From assembly GCA_030832095.1 (NCBI GenBank), contig JAURJT010000049.1, forward strand, positions 61,526 through 125,525: 64,000 bases of DNA, read 5' to 3'. A model generated the notes under the pieces. The model worked only from the letters and a program-made list of their open reading frames with translations. It did not search any database and was not told the origin of the DNA. The translations under genes and the position numbers were made by a program. The DNA comes from Gammaproteobacteria bacterium (lineage in GTDB: Bacteria > Pseudomonadota > Gammaproteobacteria > Burkholderiales > Burkholderiaceae_B). Positions 54,082 to 62,289 of the stretch are shown one piece after another (position 1 is the stretch's first letter; each line of letters begins with the position of its first letter).

Positions 54082-54113
54082 TCATCGCGCAAAAATATCG
54101 TAAGAGCGAATGA

Positions 54114-55301
54114 TCATCGCGATTGATGTTGTGTGGCGATTGGTGCCAATAATTGCCTCACATCTTTATACGATATGGTTTGTACGCCGTCCGTGAATTC
54201 AATTGCCTTGCCGCTGTAAACGACTCCTCGCTTTGCCAGCGGCTTTAGCTTTTGATCAAAATGTTGTAATGCTTTTTTAAAACTTGCATTCCAGGAGCTA
54301 GCGGATTTGATCTCGACTCCTAAAAGTTCGCTGCCCTGCTTGTGTAACAGATCGATTTCATGACCTTGATTGTCTCTATAAAAATAGAGATTAGGCGTGA
54401 GACCTTGGTTGTAGCGTGCCTTGAGCGCCTCAAGTACAACGAGATTTTCAAACATGTTACCGATCAATGGATCGCGTCCAACTTGGTCGACGCGCTCAAT
54501 GCCCAGCAGATAGCAGAGCAACCCCGTGTCGGTAAAATAAATCTTCGGGGTCTTGATCACGCGTTTGCCAAAATTTTCGAAGTAGGGCGGCAGCCGAAAA
54601 ATGACGAATGAGGCCTCTAGAATCGACAGCCAAGCCTTGATGGTCATGCCATCTACACCGACATCGCTCGACAGCGACTGATAGTTGATGATTTGGCCAA
54701 CACGGCCCGCCAGTAGTTTCATAAACTTTTCAAAAAGAACCACGTCTTTGAGTTTGATCAGTAGTCTGACATCTCGTTCGACATAGGTTTGAAAGTAGTT
54801 GGCGTACGCTGTGTGCGGACGTTGCTGCTGATCGTAGATGCGGGGTAAAAACCCCTGAAAGATGTATTCGCTCGGCGTATCAAAATCAATCTTGGCTTCG
54901 TGTAGTTCTGCGATTGAAAGAGGTAGCAGGTGCAAAATTCCGGTGCGGCCTGCTAGCGATTGCGTGACGGCCTCGCGCAGGAGTAATTGATGCGAGCCCG
55001 TCAGGACAAATTGCCCATTCACCTTGTTTTGATCAACGATTTCTTGCAAATAGCTTAGGAGATGAGGGGCGCGTTGTATTTCATCGAAGATGGTACGGTC
55101 AGAATATTGTCTGAGAAACGCTTTAGGGTCGTCGGTAGCAAACTGGCGGGTTTCAGGATTCTCTAGGTTCACGTACTGATAATCAGGCAGCACCGCTTTG
55201 ACCAAGGTGGTTTTGCCGGATTGGCGCGGACCAAGAATGGTAACGATCGGGTACTCGCTGAGCTGTGTTTGTAGCTCGGGTTGGAGGTGTCGCGGTATCA
55301 T
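54114..55301 (-). CDS. AAA-family ATPase with DUF4143 domain
   Basis: This 395-residue protein has Walker A 'LGPRQSGKTT' (23-32), Walker B 'TIFDEIQRAPHLL' and sensor 'LTGSHQLLL' in the N-terminal AAA_14 domain. The C-terminal DUF4143 has a nuclease-like fold ('LYFYRDNQGHEIDLL', 'LLGVEIKSASSWNASF', carrying Glu-Ile-Asp and Glu-x-Lys). Such genes are scattered, often laterally acquired and of unclear role. ATG 55301 lies 8 bp from a perfect 51-bp palindrome. The gene is isolated between metabolic and regulatory genes. Confidence 0.9.
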   Translation of the reverse strand: MIPRHLQPELQTQLSEYPIVTILGPRQSGKTTLVKAVLPDYQYVNLENPETRQFATDDPKAFLRQYSDRTIFDEIQRAPHLLSYLQEIVDQNKVNGQFVLTGSHQLLLREAVTQSLAGRTGILHLLPLSIAELHEAKIDFDTPSEYIFQGFLPRIYDQQQRPHTAYANYFQTYVERDVRLLIKLKDVVLFEKFMKLLAGRVGQIINYQSLSSDVGVDGMTIKAWLSILEASFVIFRLPPYFENFGKRVIKTPKIYFTDTGLLCYLLGIERVDQVGRDPLIGNMFENLVVLEALKARYNQGLTPNLYFYRDNQGHEIDLLHKQGSELLGVEIKSASSWNASFKKALQHFDQKLKPLAKRGVVYSGKAIEFTDGVQTISYKDVRQLLAPIATQHQSR

Positions 55302-55308
55302 TTCTTGA

Positions 55309-55359
55309 GTTTAAACCATACTAATTCAGAGTTCAACTCTGAATTAGTATGGTTTAAAC
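55309..55359. repeat. Perfect 51-bp palindrome with 25-bp arms
   Basis: The left arm (55309-55333) begins GTTTAAACCATACTAATTCA and ends GAGTT. The right arm (55335-55359) is its exact reverse complement. Only a single C (55334) lies between, so it can form a long cruciform or RNA hairpin. It ends 8 bp upstream of the AAA ATPase start codon and lies in its leader. Confidence 0.95.
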
Positions 55360-55463
55360 GATCGAAAGACACGTAAATGCGGCTTAACCCGCCTGTTTGA
55401 CATCAAGCCGAAGGCCTCTCAAAGCGGGTTGAGTTTGAATGCTGGCCAAGGCTGACGCACGAC

Positions 55464-56858
55464 TCAACGCAAGTCACCTGGCAGCGTCAAGGTAATACGC
55501 AATCCGTTAGGGCTACCCGCTTGAAACAAAAGCTCACCGCCATAAAGACCCACCAAGTCACGCGCGATGCTCAGTCCCAGTCCGCTGCCTGGGATTGACT
55601 CGTCGGCGCGCTGGCCACGGGTGGGTGCTTGAGTTGACTCTGTCAGGTTCAGGCAACCCGGTCCATCATCTTGAATGGTGAGGCGTAACTTGCCGTCAGC
55701 GTAAGCACTGTTAACCGAGATCGTGTGCGCTGCCCATTTGTAGGCGTTATCCAAAAGATTACCTAAAATTTCTTGTAGATCTTGCAGCTCGCCCGCAAAG
55801 TCAAGATCAGCGGGTATGTCAGAGACCGTGACCTGAATTGATTTTTCTGCATGCACTTTTTTCATCACACGCGTCAATTGTTCGACGGTGGTTTTGACTG
55901 GCGTGCGCGCATGAGGCACTCCGGCACTGGCTGCAATGCGTGCGCGCTTGAGTCGCCACTGCACCTGTTGCTGCAGTTGTTGCAACTGCTCTTGAAGTGA
56001 AGCCACCAGCGCTGGGTCGTGGTGGTTGCGAGCCTGTTCGAGCCGTAAGGCGTTACTCATGACAGAGATGGGTGTCTTAATCGAGTGTGCAAGGTCACCT
56101 GCTTGATTACGAGCACGCTCAATGATTTTTTCATTGGTATCAATGACCGCATTGAAGTCTTCGATGAGCGGCTTGAGTTCAGTCGGAAACGCACCGACGA
56201 TGCGTATGCCATCCCCGTCGCGCAACGCTTTGAGTGAGCGTTGTAGTTGCCGAAGCGGTAGTAGTCCAAACGCTACCTGCGCGCTCGCTGCAACAAGCAG
56301 ACTCAAAAAGAGGATGCCAACAAATAGCCAAAGCGAGCGCTGCCACGTTTGAATCGCGCGCGTGAGTGCTTGGGTGTCAGAACCGACTATCACCCGAAAT
56401 TGTTTGCTACCCAGTCCCTCAAGCAAGACGTTTTGCTCGGCAACAATCAGCGCTTGTGAAGCGGGCCCGGTGAGATTGTGAAAATGGATCTCGCCGTTTT
56501 TAAGCGCATCATTTGTAACGTTCAGTTTGGTGTCCCAAAGTGAGCGAGATTTCAACAAGACAGCACCGCTTTGGTCGTTGATCTGCCAATACAGTCCAGA
56601 CTCGGGTCGGTTAAAGCGGGGATCTGCGCCAGCGGTCTGCATAAGCGGGTTGCCTTTCGCATCAACGTCAAACGCCACCACGATCTGATACAGATAGGAT
56701 TGCAGTTGTTGCTCGAACTGACGTGTGGCCTGATCTTTAAAGAGCCCGTCGAGCGCGATGGTGGTCAAGCCCAGCGCGAGCGCAATCCAGAGGGCAGTAC
56801 CGCCAAACAGACGTAGCCTGAGTGATCCACGCCAGCTACGAACGCTGTTGTTCGGCAT
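55464..56858 (-). CDS. Two-component sensor histidine kinase (PhoQ/QseC-like)
   Basis: This 464-residue inner-membrane kinase has transmembrane segments at about 20-40 and 175-200, a periplasmic sensor of about 130 residues between them, and a HAMP-like linker. The phospho-acceptor is H258 in 'DLAHSIKTPISVMS'. The ATPase domain has the N-box 'NLLDNAYKWAA', G1 'DDGPGC' and G2 'GSGLGLSIARDLVG'. It starts 2 bp after the response regulator stop. With PepSY and cytochrome genes adjacent, it may sense metal or redox state. Confidence 0.94.
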   Translation of the reverse strand: MPNNSVRSWRGSLRLRLFGGTALWIALALGLTTIALDGLFKDQATRQFEQQLQSYLYQIVVAFDVDAKGNPLMQTAGADPRFNRPESGLYWQINDQSGAVLLKSRSLWDTKLNVTNDALKNGEIHFHNLTGPASQALIVAEQNVLLEGLGSKQFRVIVGSDTQALTRAIQTWQRSLWLFVGILFLSLLVAASAQVAFGLLPLRQLQRSLKALRDGDGIRIVGAFPTELKPLIEDFNAVIDTNEKIIERARNQAGDLAHSIKTPISVMSNALRLEQARNHHDPALVASLQEQLQQLQQQVQWRLKRARIAASAGVPHARTPVKTTVEQLTRVMKKVHAEKSIQVTVSDIPADLDFAGELQDLQEILGNLLDNAYKWAAHTISVNSAYADGKLRLTIQDDGPGCLNLTESTQAPTRGQRADESIPGSGLGLSIARDLVGLYGGELLFQAGSPNGLRITLTLPGDLR

Positions 56859-56860
56859 GG

Positions 56861-57526
56861 CTAACAGTCAGCCTTGGCAAGTCGGTAACCCATGCCTCGC
56901 ACGGTTTGAATCATGCCGTCGGGTATTTTTTTTCGCAAGCGGCCAATCATGACTTCAATCGTATTCGAATCTCGGTCAAAGTCTTGTGCATAAATGTGTT
57001 CAGTTAAAGCGCTGCGCGAGACCACTTCGTCAAGATGATGCATGAGATACGAAAAAATCTTGAACTCATGGCTCGTGAGCGCGATGAGCTCGTTTTCGCA
57101 CGAGGCGCGACTCGTGCGGGTATCGAGTTCAAGCTTGCCGCAACGCAGGATGGAGTCGGCGCCGCCGCTGGCGCGTCGGATGAGGGCGCGTACGCGGGCT
57201 AGTATTTCTTGCATATGAAAAGGCTTGGTGACGTAGTCGTCGGCGCCGGCGTCAATGCCAGCAACCTTGTCATGCCAGTCATCGCGTGCTGTGAGAATCA
57301 GCACCGGCATGGTGCGATGCTCGGCACGCCATTTTCGTAAGACCGAGATACCATCCATTAGCGGTAAGCCCACGTCCAAAATCACGGCGTCGTAGGGCTG
57401 CTCTTGACCTAGGTATAGCGCCTCGCGACCATCTGAGGCTACATCCACGGCGTAGCCACTGGCCGTCAACGCTTCTGAAAGTTGGCGTTGTAGGGTGGCA
57501 TCATCCTCGACGACCAATAGCCGCAT
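56861..57526 (-). CDS. OmpR-family response regulator
   Basis: This 221-residue regulator has a receiver domain with acidic pocket 'VEDD' and phospho-acceptor D51 in 'VILDVGLPLMDG'. K101 lies in the 'TKPF' motif and the C-terminus is an OmpR/PhoB winged helix. It is the cognate partner of the downstream kinase. Its ribosome site and start lie inside the first unit of a 27-bp tandem repeat (57522-57656), which separates it from the PepSY gene. Confidence 0.95.
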   Translation of the reverse strand: MRLLVVEDDATLQRQLSEALTASGYAVDVASDGREALYLGQEQPYDAVILDVGLPLMDGISVLRKWRAEHRTMPVLILTARDDWHDKVAGIDAGADDYVTKPFHMQEILARVRALIRRASGGADSILRCGKLELDTRTSRASCENELIALTSHEFKIFSYLMHHLDEVVSRSALTEHIYAQDFDRDSNTIEVMIGRLRKKIPDGMIQTVRGMGYRLAKADC

Positions 57527-57656
57527 TGTTTAGCGCTCCGTAAATAGTCGCATTGATTAACGTTCCGTAAAGCGGCGCGGTGTTTAACGCTCAGTGAGTC
57601 GTCGTGTCGTTTGCCGCTCAGTGCATCGCCACATTGTTTAGCGCTCTTTGTTTGAG
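57522..57656. repeat. Five tandem 27-bp repeats spanning the response-regulator start
   Basis: Units start at 57522, 57549, 57576, 57603 and 57630. On the plus strand they begin CGCATTGTTTAGCGCTC, CGCATTGATTAACGTTC, CGCGGTGTTTAACGCTC, CGTGTCGTTTGCCGCTC and CACATTGTTTAGCGCTC. On the coding strand each unit carries a GGAG- or GAG-like ribosome site, and most carry an ATG-like start. Unit 5 contains the stop codon of the PepSY gene and unit 1 the start of the regulator. Confidence 0.9.
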
Positions 57657-57967
57657 ATGATTTCGCCCGTCTTTGCATCGACCTTTAGTTTTTGCAAACG
57701 GCCACCTGCTTTGAGGATTTTAAGCTCATAGATCCAAACCCCCTTTTTTTGCTCAAATTCAACGTTTAGCACCTGACCGGGCTGAGTTTGCTCAAGGCGT
57801 TCGAGAATGACCCTCAAACTTAGAATTTCACCGGCTTGTACCGCTTGGGTGGCTCGCTCTTGATCGGTTGGGGTAGCCAAGGCACTTGTCGCCGGAAGCG
57901 AACAGATTAGTAAGACCATCAACATAGCGGTGAAGGTAGGGATAGTTTTCTGCGAGTTGAATTTCAT
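57638..57967 (-). CDS. Periplasmic PepSY-domain protein
   Basis: This 109-residue protein has a signal peptide ending near 'TSALA' (about residue 31) and a single PepSY-type domain ('LSLRVILERLEQTQPGQVLN', then 'YELKILKAGGRLQKLKVDAK'). Small PepSY proteins often precede two-component systems or cytochromes and may modulate the sensor. It is the first gene of this operon and is divergent from the cytochrome operon. Confidence 0.88.
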   Translation of the reverse strand: MKFNSQKTIPTFTAMLMVLLICSLPATSALATPTDQERATQAVQAGEILSLRVILERLEQTQPGQVLNVEFEQKKGVWIYELKILKAGGRLQKLKVDAKTGEIISNKER

Positions 57968-58102
57968 CTTTATCTTCCGGTGTCAGCCACACTTGTATTG
58001 TGCACCCCAACACATGAACCGAATCTGAACGACTGATTCAGATAACGTACAAGGTCACTGCTGCATCATGACTACATTCGCTACGTCATGAGAGGTCAAT
58101 AT

Positions 58103-58507
58103 ATGTTTAAGCAGAACTTGCAGCAGCTTTTCCTAGCCTTGGTGCTTGGTGTCGCAGCCACTGCGCACGCAGGCGACACCACCCCAGCGGCACAATTGCA
58201 ACGGTTCGAAGCCGCCGCTAGTCGGCCAGCGAGCGCAGATAATGGCCGCATCTTCTTTACCTCGACGCACGGGTCTAAGTGGACCTGTGCCTCCTGTCAC
58301 GGTGAGTCGCCCACAAAGGTGTCTAAACATGCGAGCACGGGCAAAGCGATTGATCCGTTGGCACCGGCTGCGAACCCAGACGCGTTCACTGATGACGCTC
58401 GCGTTGATAAGTGGTTTCGACGCAACTGTAAAGATGTGTTGTCGCGCGAATGCACAGCAGCTGAAAAGTCTGATGTCATAGCATTTTTGTTGGCGCTCAA
58501 GCCATGA
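58103..58507 (+). CDS. DUF1924 periplasmic c-type cytochrome
   Basis: This 134-residue protein has a signal peptide ending near 'ATAHAG' (about residue 23) and one heme-binding 'CASCH' (C62, C65, H66). The C-terminus has 'WFRRNCKDVLSRECTAAEKS', typical of DUF1924. ATG 58103 has a GAGAGG site; ATG 58088 is in frame but without one. It overlaps the next gene by four bases. It probably passes electrons within a small membrane cytochrome complex. Confidence 0.9.
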   Translation: MFKQNLQQLFLALVLGVAATAHAGDTTPAAQLQRFEAAASRPASADNGRIFFTSTHGSKWTCASCHGESPTKVSKHASTGKAIDPLAPAANPDAFTDDARVDKWFRRNCKDVLSRECTAAEKSDVIAFLLALKP

Positions 58508-59010
58508 GGGGCAGATCAAGCACGCACAGAACACACCGCAGGTTCGGCGCGTTTAGTCTGGTTTTGCTCACGGCCTTGGGTATTGGCGCAAGCACAGCCG
58601 TGGCGGGTGGGTCGAAAGACTTTCAACCACTCGTCCTGTCTGAAAAATATCGCAGCGAATGTGCCTCGTGTCATTTGGCGTACCCGCCAGCCTTGTTGCC
58701 TTTAGCCACTTGGCGACGTTTGCTTGGAAGTTTAGACAAGCATTACGGCGTAGACGCCTCGCTCGAGCCTGCTGAGGTCTTAGAGATTTCTAAATGGCTA
58801 GAACCTTTGGCTGGCACCTATAAAAAAGTGCGCGAAGAGCCGCAAGATGATCGCATTACCAAAGCGGCGTGGTTTGTGCGCGAACATCGCAAGATTGAGG
58901 CTGAGGTTTGGCTGCGCGAAAGTATTAAGAGCGCGGCAAATTGTGCGGCATGCCACACCACTGCAGAGCAGGGCAACTACAACGACGATTTTGTGAGGAT
59001 ACCGAAATGA
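58504..59010 (+). CDS. Periplasmic diheme cytochrome c
   Basis: This 168-residue protein has an N-terminal signal sequence to about residue 35 and two heme sites, 'CASCH' at C53-H57 and 'CAACH' at C147-H151. It matches the small diheme cytochromes paired with cytochrome b561. It is translationally coupled to both neighbours (ATGA overlaps). Confidence 0.9.
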   Translation: MRGRSSTHRTHRRFGAFSLVLLTALGIGASTAVAGGSKDFQPLVLSEKYRSECASCHLAYPPALLPLATWRRLLGSLDKHYGVDASLEPAEVLEISKWLEPLAGTYKKVREEPQDDRITKAAWFVREHRKIEAEVWLRESIKSAANCAACHTTAEQGNYNDDFVRIPK

Positions 59011-59669
59011 ACATGACGCTTAATCCGACAGAACTTAAGATGACCTCGCCCGTCCCGACACGGCGTGTGAATGACGCGGCAACACGCACGTTTCACTGGT
59101 TGTTTGCCTTCTCCTTTATAGGTGCCTATCTGACAGCAGACTTCGAACGTTTGCGTGGTGTGCACGTGACGCTTGGCTACACGATGCTTGGCCTGCTAGG
59201 GTTTCGCATTGTTTGGGGCTTGGTTGGGCCAAAACATGTACGCTTCAAGTTGCTGTTTGGCAAACTCTCAGGCTTACACACTTGGGTGGTCGCGATGCGC
59301 AAGGCGTCCAGTCTTCAAGCGATTGGTTGGAAACAAGGGCAGAATCTGCTGATCGCGCTTACCGTACTGAGCCTGTTGGTATTGGTCTTGCCTTTGGTGG
59401 GGTCGGGTTATTTGGTGAATAACGATCTTGGTGGAAAATTCATCGAAGGCGCGCACGAATTTTTTGGTGAACTGTATCTCTCGAGCGTCGTGCTTCACCT
59501 TATGCTGATCGCGTTGATCAGTATGTTGCGGCGGCGCAATATGGCCTCTCCTATGCTCACAGGCCAAATTCCGGGGCCTGGGTCAGACCTTGTACGTTCT
59601 GAGCAGCGTGTATGGGCAGTCTTGCTGATGCTTGGGTGCGCGAGTTGGTGGATCTGGTCGCTTGTGTGA
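59007..59669 (+). CDS. Cytochrome b561-type membrane protein
   Basis: This 220-residue inner-membrane b-type cytochrome has four or five hydrophobic segments. Heme-ligand histidines are probably in 'RTFHWLFAFS', 'GVHVTLGYTML', 'GAHEFFGEL' and 'VVLHLMLIAL'. It would oxidise a quinone and pass electrons to the periplasmic cytochromes encoded upstream. ATG 59007 has a GAGG site and overlaps the preceding stop. Confidence 0.92.
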   Translation: MNMTLNPTELKMTSPVPTRRVNDAATRTFHWLFAFSFIGAYLTADFERLRGVHVTLGYTMLGLLGFRIVWGLVGPKHVRFKLLFGKLSGLHTWVVAMRKASSLQAIGWKQGQNLLIALTVLSLLVLVLPLVGSGYLVNNDLGGKFIEGAHEFFGELYLSSVVLHLMLIALISMLRRRNMASPMLTGQIPGPGSDLVRSEQRVWAVLLMLGCASWWIWSLV

Positions 59670-59725
59670 TGCGTTGATGCGCTATGATTGGCAGTCTTTT
59701 CGTGCTGACTACCCAAAGGATCAAC

Positions 59726-60247
59726 ATGAATTTTTGTGCGAATTGTGGTATTAAAAAAAATATTGACGCCAAGTTTTGTCCAAATTGTGGCCAGTCAGTG
59801 ACGGCAACCGTACCGGCACAAACAGCGCTTAACATTAGTGCTGCCGTCAAAAAAGAGCTGATTCAACTTAGTAATGCCTACTTCAGCATGTACGCGGTGA
59901 GCCTACTTCTGATGAAGCTTCAAGTTGAAGGTGGCTTTCAAAATACTCTGAGTGATCTGGGCGATGATGTCGGACTGGTACTTGCGTTTATGTTTGTTGT
60001 GATTGGTGCAGCGGTTGCCTTGCTTTATTTTACGGTGCGGGTACAGGGTATCAATCGCGGTAAGCCAAGCTGGGTGCTCGGCACACTAGTCGTGATCGGC
60101 GCAGCGACGCTATGGTCTTGGACCATCGCAAACTTTTCAAATTTTAATTGGGCAGACTGGCTGTCCGAAGCCATTGGGGTTGGACAGCTATATGTTTTAT
60201 TTTCAATCTATCAATTGCTCAACGCCGCTAAATCTACACAAAAGTGA
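59726..60247 (+). CDS. Zinc-ribbon membrane protein, unknown function
   Basis: This 173-residue protein has an N-terminal zinc ribbon, 'CANCG' and 'CPNCG' (C4, C7, C18, C21). About four hydrophobic segments follow from residue 50 on. ATG 59726 has an AAAGGA site. No known role can be given. It follows the cytochrome b561 gene by 56 bp, but a common function is doubtful. Confidence 0.78.
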   Translation: MNFCANCGIKKNIDAKFCPNCGQSVTATVPAQTALNISAAVKKELIQLSNAYFSMYAVSLLLMKLQVEGGFQNTLSDLGDDVGLVLAFMFVVIGAAVALLYFTVRVQGINRGKPSWVLGTLVVIGAATLWSWTIANFSNFNWADWLSEAIGVGQLYVLFSIYQLLNAAKSTQK

Positions 60248-60291
60248 ATAGCAGCCGAAAGTACCAATTTCCGCGTTGGTAAGATGAAAAG

Positions 60292-60384
60292 ATGCCTCTC
60301 AACACCCCCGTTTTACTTCAAGCCGAAGGTCTGTCAAAAAGGGTTTCGCCTGAACGTTGGCTGTTTCGAAACCTGAATAAGTGA
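60292..60384 (+). pseudogene. N-terminal fragment of an ABC transporter ATPase gene
   Basis: An ATG at 60292 opens a 30-codon frame reading '[10 protein letters not shown]' and 'RWLFRNLN', the classic first strands of an ABC ATPase, before stopping at 60382. Walker A and everything after are missing. Its 3' end coincides with the truncated end of the inverted PhnC-like gene, marking a rearrangement junction near 60380. Confidence 0.6.
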
Positions 60385-60915
60385 GGCAATGGGCTCGTCT
60401 GCCAGAATAATTTCTGGTTGCTGCACTAACGCTCGACAGATTGCGACGCGCTGTTGCTGCCCACCAGACAGCTGATCACAACGCTGCGCTGCAAAGTCTG
60501 CCATACCAAAGCGATCGAGTACGTCTAAGGCCTCGAGCTTATCCGCGTCGCGCCAAATCGTGAGCAGCGAACGCCAGGTCGGGATGCTAGTGAGGCGACC
60601 CATCAAAACGTTTGTCAAAACGTCGAGGCGTCCGACCAGATTGAACTGCTGAAAAATCATGGCGCAACGGCGTCGCCATTGGTTCAGTTGCGCACCCTTC
60701 AAGCCTGTGATTACTTCGCCACCAAAAATAATTTCTCCTTGTGTGGGTTCGTTCAGACGATTGATCATACGAAGCAGCGTTGACTTTCCGGCCCCAGATC
60801 GACCAATGATCCCGACGAAGCTGCCAGGTTCAATATCAACGCTGACTTGATCAACGGCCAGTGTGTCACCAAATCGCTTACTGAGACTGCGGACGGATAA
60901 GGCGCGATTGTTCAT
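60334..60915 (-). pseudogene. PhnC-like phosphonate ABC transporter ATPase, truncated after Walker B
   Basis: From ATG 60915 the frame encodes '[20 protein letters not shown]' (Walker A), '[20 protein letters not shown]' (signature) and '[11 protein letters not shown]' (Walker B). Right after 'ASL', where 'DP' and the H-loop should follow, the frame runs into foreign sequence and ends at 60334. About 80 residues are missing, including the switch histidine, so the product should be inactive. No phnD or phnE genes remain. Confidence 0.82.
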
Positions 60916-60955
60916 GTGTTCTAGACTTATGTTGAGCGTTTGCACACCGGTGGGA

Positions 60956-61012
60956 GTCAAGATTACTTTCAAGCTCTTAAGAAAGTGAAAGTCAAGATTG
61001 CTTTCAAGCTCT
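60956..61012. repeat. 22-bp direct repeat with a 35-bp period
   Basis: GTCAAGATTACTTTCAAGCT at 60956 (followed by CT) recurs at 60991 with one mismatch (G for A). It lies just upstream of the broken phnC-like gene, in its former promoter region. Confidence 0.8.
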
Positions 61013-61251
61013 GAAGCAGGTCAAAGTAACGATTGCGTGAGAGGTTATAAGATGAATGTTTCATTCAGATGAAAAGCGCAAACTTTTCTTACTCGCCCAA
61101 TTGGCACTCGCGATTCGTTGAGTGCAGCCATTGATAAGCGAATACAGATGGTTGCCAAGCGTCGTCTCAGCGGCATACGTTGATATGAGACGAACAGGGT
61201 TTGAGGTGACTTTGACAGGCCGCTACCTAGGGTCGCAGTCAAGAGCTAGAA

Positions 61252-61447
61252 GCGCAAAGCCCCACACAGTGCGGGGCTCCTGGCTGATCGAATCGCTGCG
61301 TGACAGGTTCGAAACTCGAATTTTGAATTTTTGCGGATCAGCACTGACTACATCACAAACCGCCTGAGGTGCTGAAATCTCAGGTTTTTTGCTTTTGGTC
61401 TGCGAGAGGGATACTAATCGCTCAGGCAACGCTAACGCAGTGAGTGT
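61252..61447. repeat. Duplicated segment, copy 1 (about 195 bp)
   Basis: This segment is largely shared with 62290-62479, including GCAAAGCCCCACAC, ACTACATCACAAACCGCCTG and a long identical run from about 61381 (CAGGTTTTTTGCTTTTGGTC onward). It contains a hairpin, AGCCCC with GGGGCT at 61258-61278. Its right end on the minus strand reads 'HCVSVA' followed by a stop, matching the antitoxin C-terminus in copy 2. Confidence 0.88.
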
Positions 61448-61515
61448 TGACGCCGATCGAAAACTGACCCACTGGGGGTGCGGTGCAAATCAACAGCTGA
61501 TCCACCTTGAAACCC

Positions 61516-62136
61516 CTACCGGCCTTTAGGGATCAAAAATCGCTTGGGAAAAACATAAGGCGTATTTCTGTCAGCCAGCCAAATAATCATCTTGTAGACG
61601 CCAAAATAATTCAGCGCAATACCCAGCACAATACCAACAATCCAATCCAATGGACTTGCGAGCTGTTCCGAAATGACGAGCCGAAAGAAAAAATATACGA
61701 CAGGCACAAACAGCAACCACGAGGTCAGCAAGCCTGGGTTATATAAGGTCTTTCCTTTGATGTTGAAGATAATGGTGTGGGCAAAGACATTACCGACCGA
61801 GACTAAGATTGCTGCAATTGCCAGCCACATCGCTTGTTTCCAAAACAATGCTGCCAATAAATATCCACCCCACCCTAAGACCACGTTAATCAGCATCCCG
61901 CTATTTGCATTTAATGGATAACGATCTGGTATGTCGCTCTTGAACATCACTGCATTAGCCATGCCAGGGAAATATCCTGGGAGACGCCATTCCTCCACTT
62001 GATGCAAAAAAAGAGACCCCAGACTAAGCCATAAAAGCAAGGTCATCCCGGTAGGTTGAGTAATGAAGAGAGCCGCCCCAAGAACAATTGATAGGGCTAA
62101 AGCCAAATCAAACCAGTGGTAACGAAAGAAATCCAT
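61516..62136 (-). CDS. HXXEE-domain membrane protein
   Basis: This 206-residue protein has about six hydrophobic segments, the motif 'HQVEEW' (H45, E48, E49) and a later 'GNVFAHTIIFNIKGKTLYNP'. These are the conserved features of HXXEE-domain proteins, of unknown function. ATG 62136 was chosen; an in-frame TTG at 62160 is possible. It sits between the two copies of the duplicated segment as if inserted or retained there. Confidence 0.82.
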   Translation of the reverse strand: MDFFRYHWFDLALALSIVLGAALFITQPTGMTLLLWLSLGSLFLHQVEEWRLPGYFPGMANAVMFKSDIPDRYPLNANSGMLINVVLGWGGYLLAALFWKQAMWLAIAAILVSVGNVFAHTIIFNIKGKTLYNPGLLTSWLLFVPVVYFFFRLVISEQLASPLDWIVGIVLGIALNYFGVYKMIIWLADRNTPYVFPKRFLIPKGR

Positions 62137-62289
62137 GTTTTTTAAATGCCGCGGTTTCAAGTACGAAGTGCCAGAAATGACTCGTAGGACACTTGGTACG
62201 GGGTTTAGAACCCTAATCGTTTGCGTGGTCGGTGATTAATAATACCTTAAGTTATCATAATCTCAACTTCGGTCACGCCACCGGTAGCA

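Larger units (their letters stand above)
60916..61515. other. 600-bp non-coding stretch upstream of the broken ATPase gene
   Basis: It holds the 22-bp direct repeats (60956-61012), remnants without clear frames at 61030-61250, and the first copy of a duplicated segment (61252-61447). No convincing gene was seen. Confidence 0.6.

Noticed and set aside
57522..57656. Tandem repeats considered as a CRISPR array
   Set aside because: Units are directly adjacent with no unique spacers and are imperfect; no cas genes in the window.
61300..61320. tRNA-like T-loop word GGTTCGAAAC
   Set aside because: No acceptor stem, anticodon arm or CCA region could be folded around it, and the second copy of the segment changes the stem bases.
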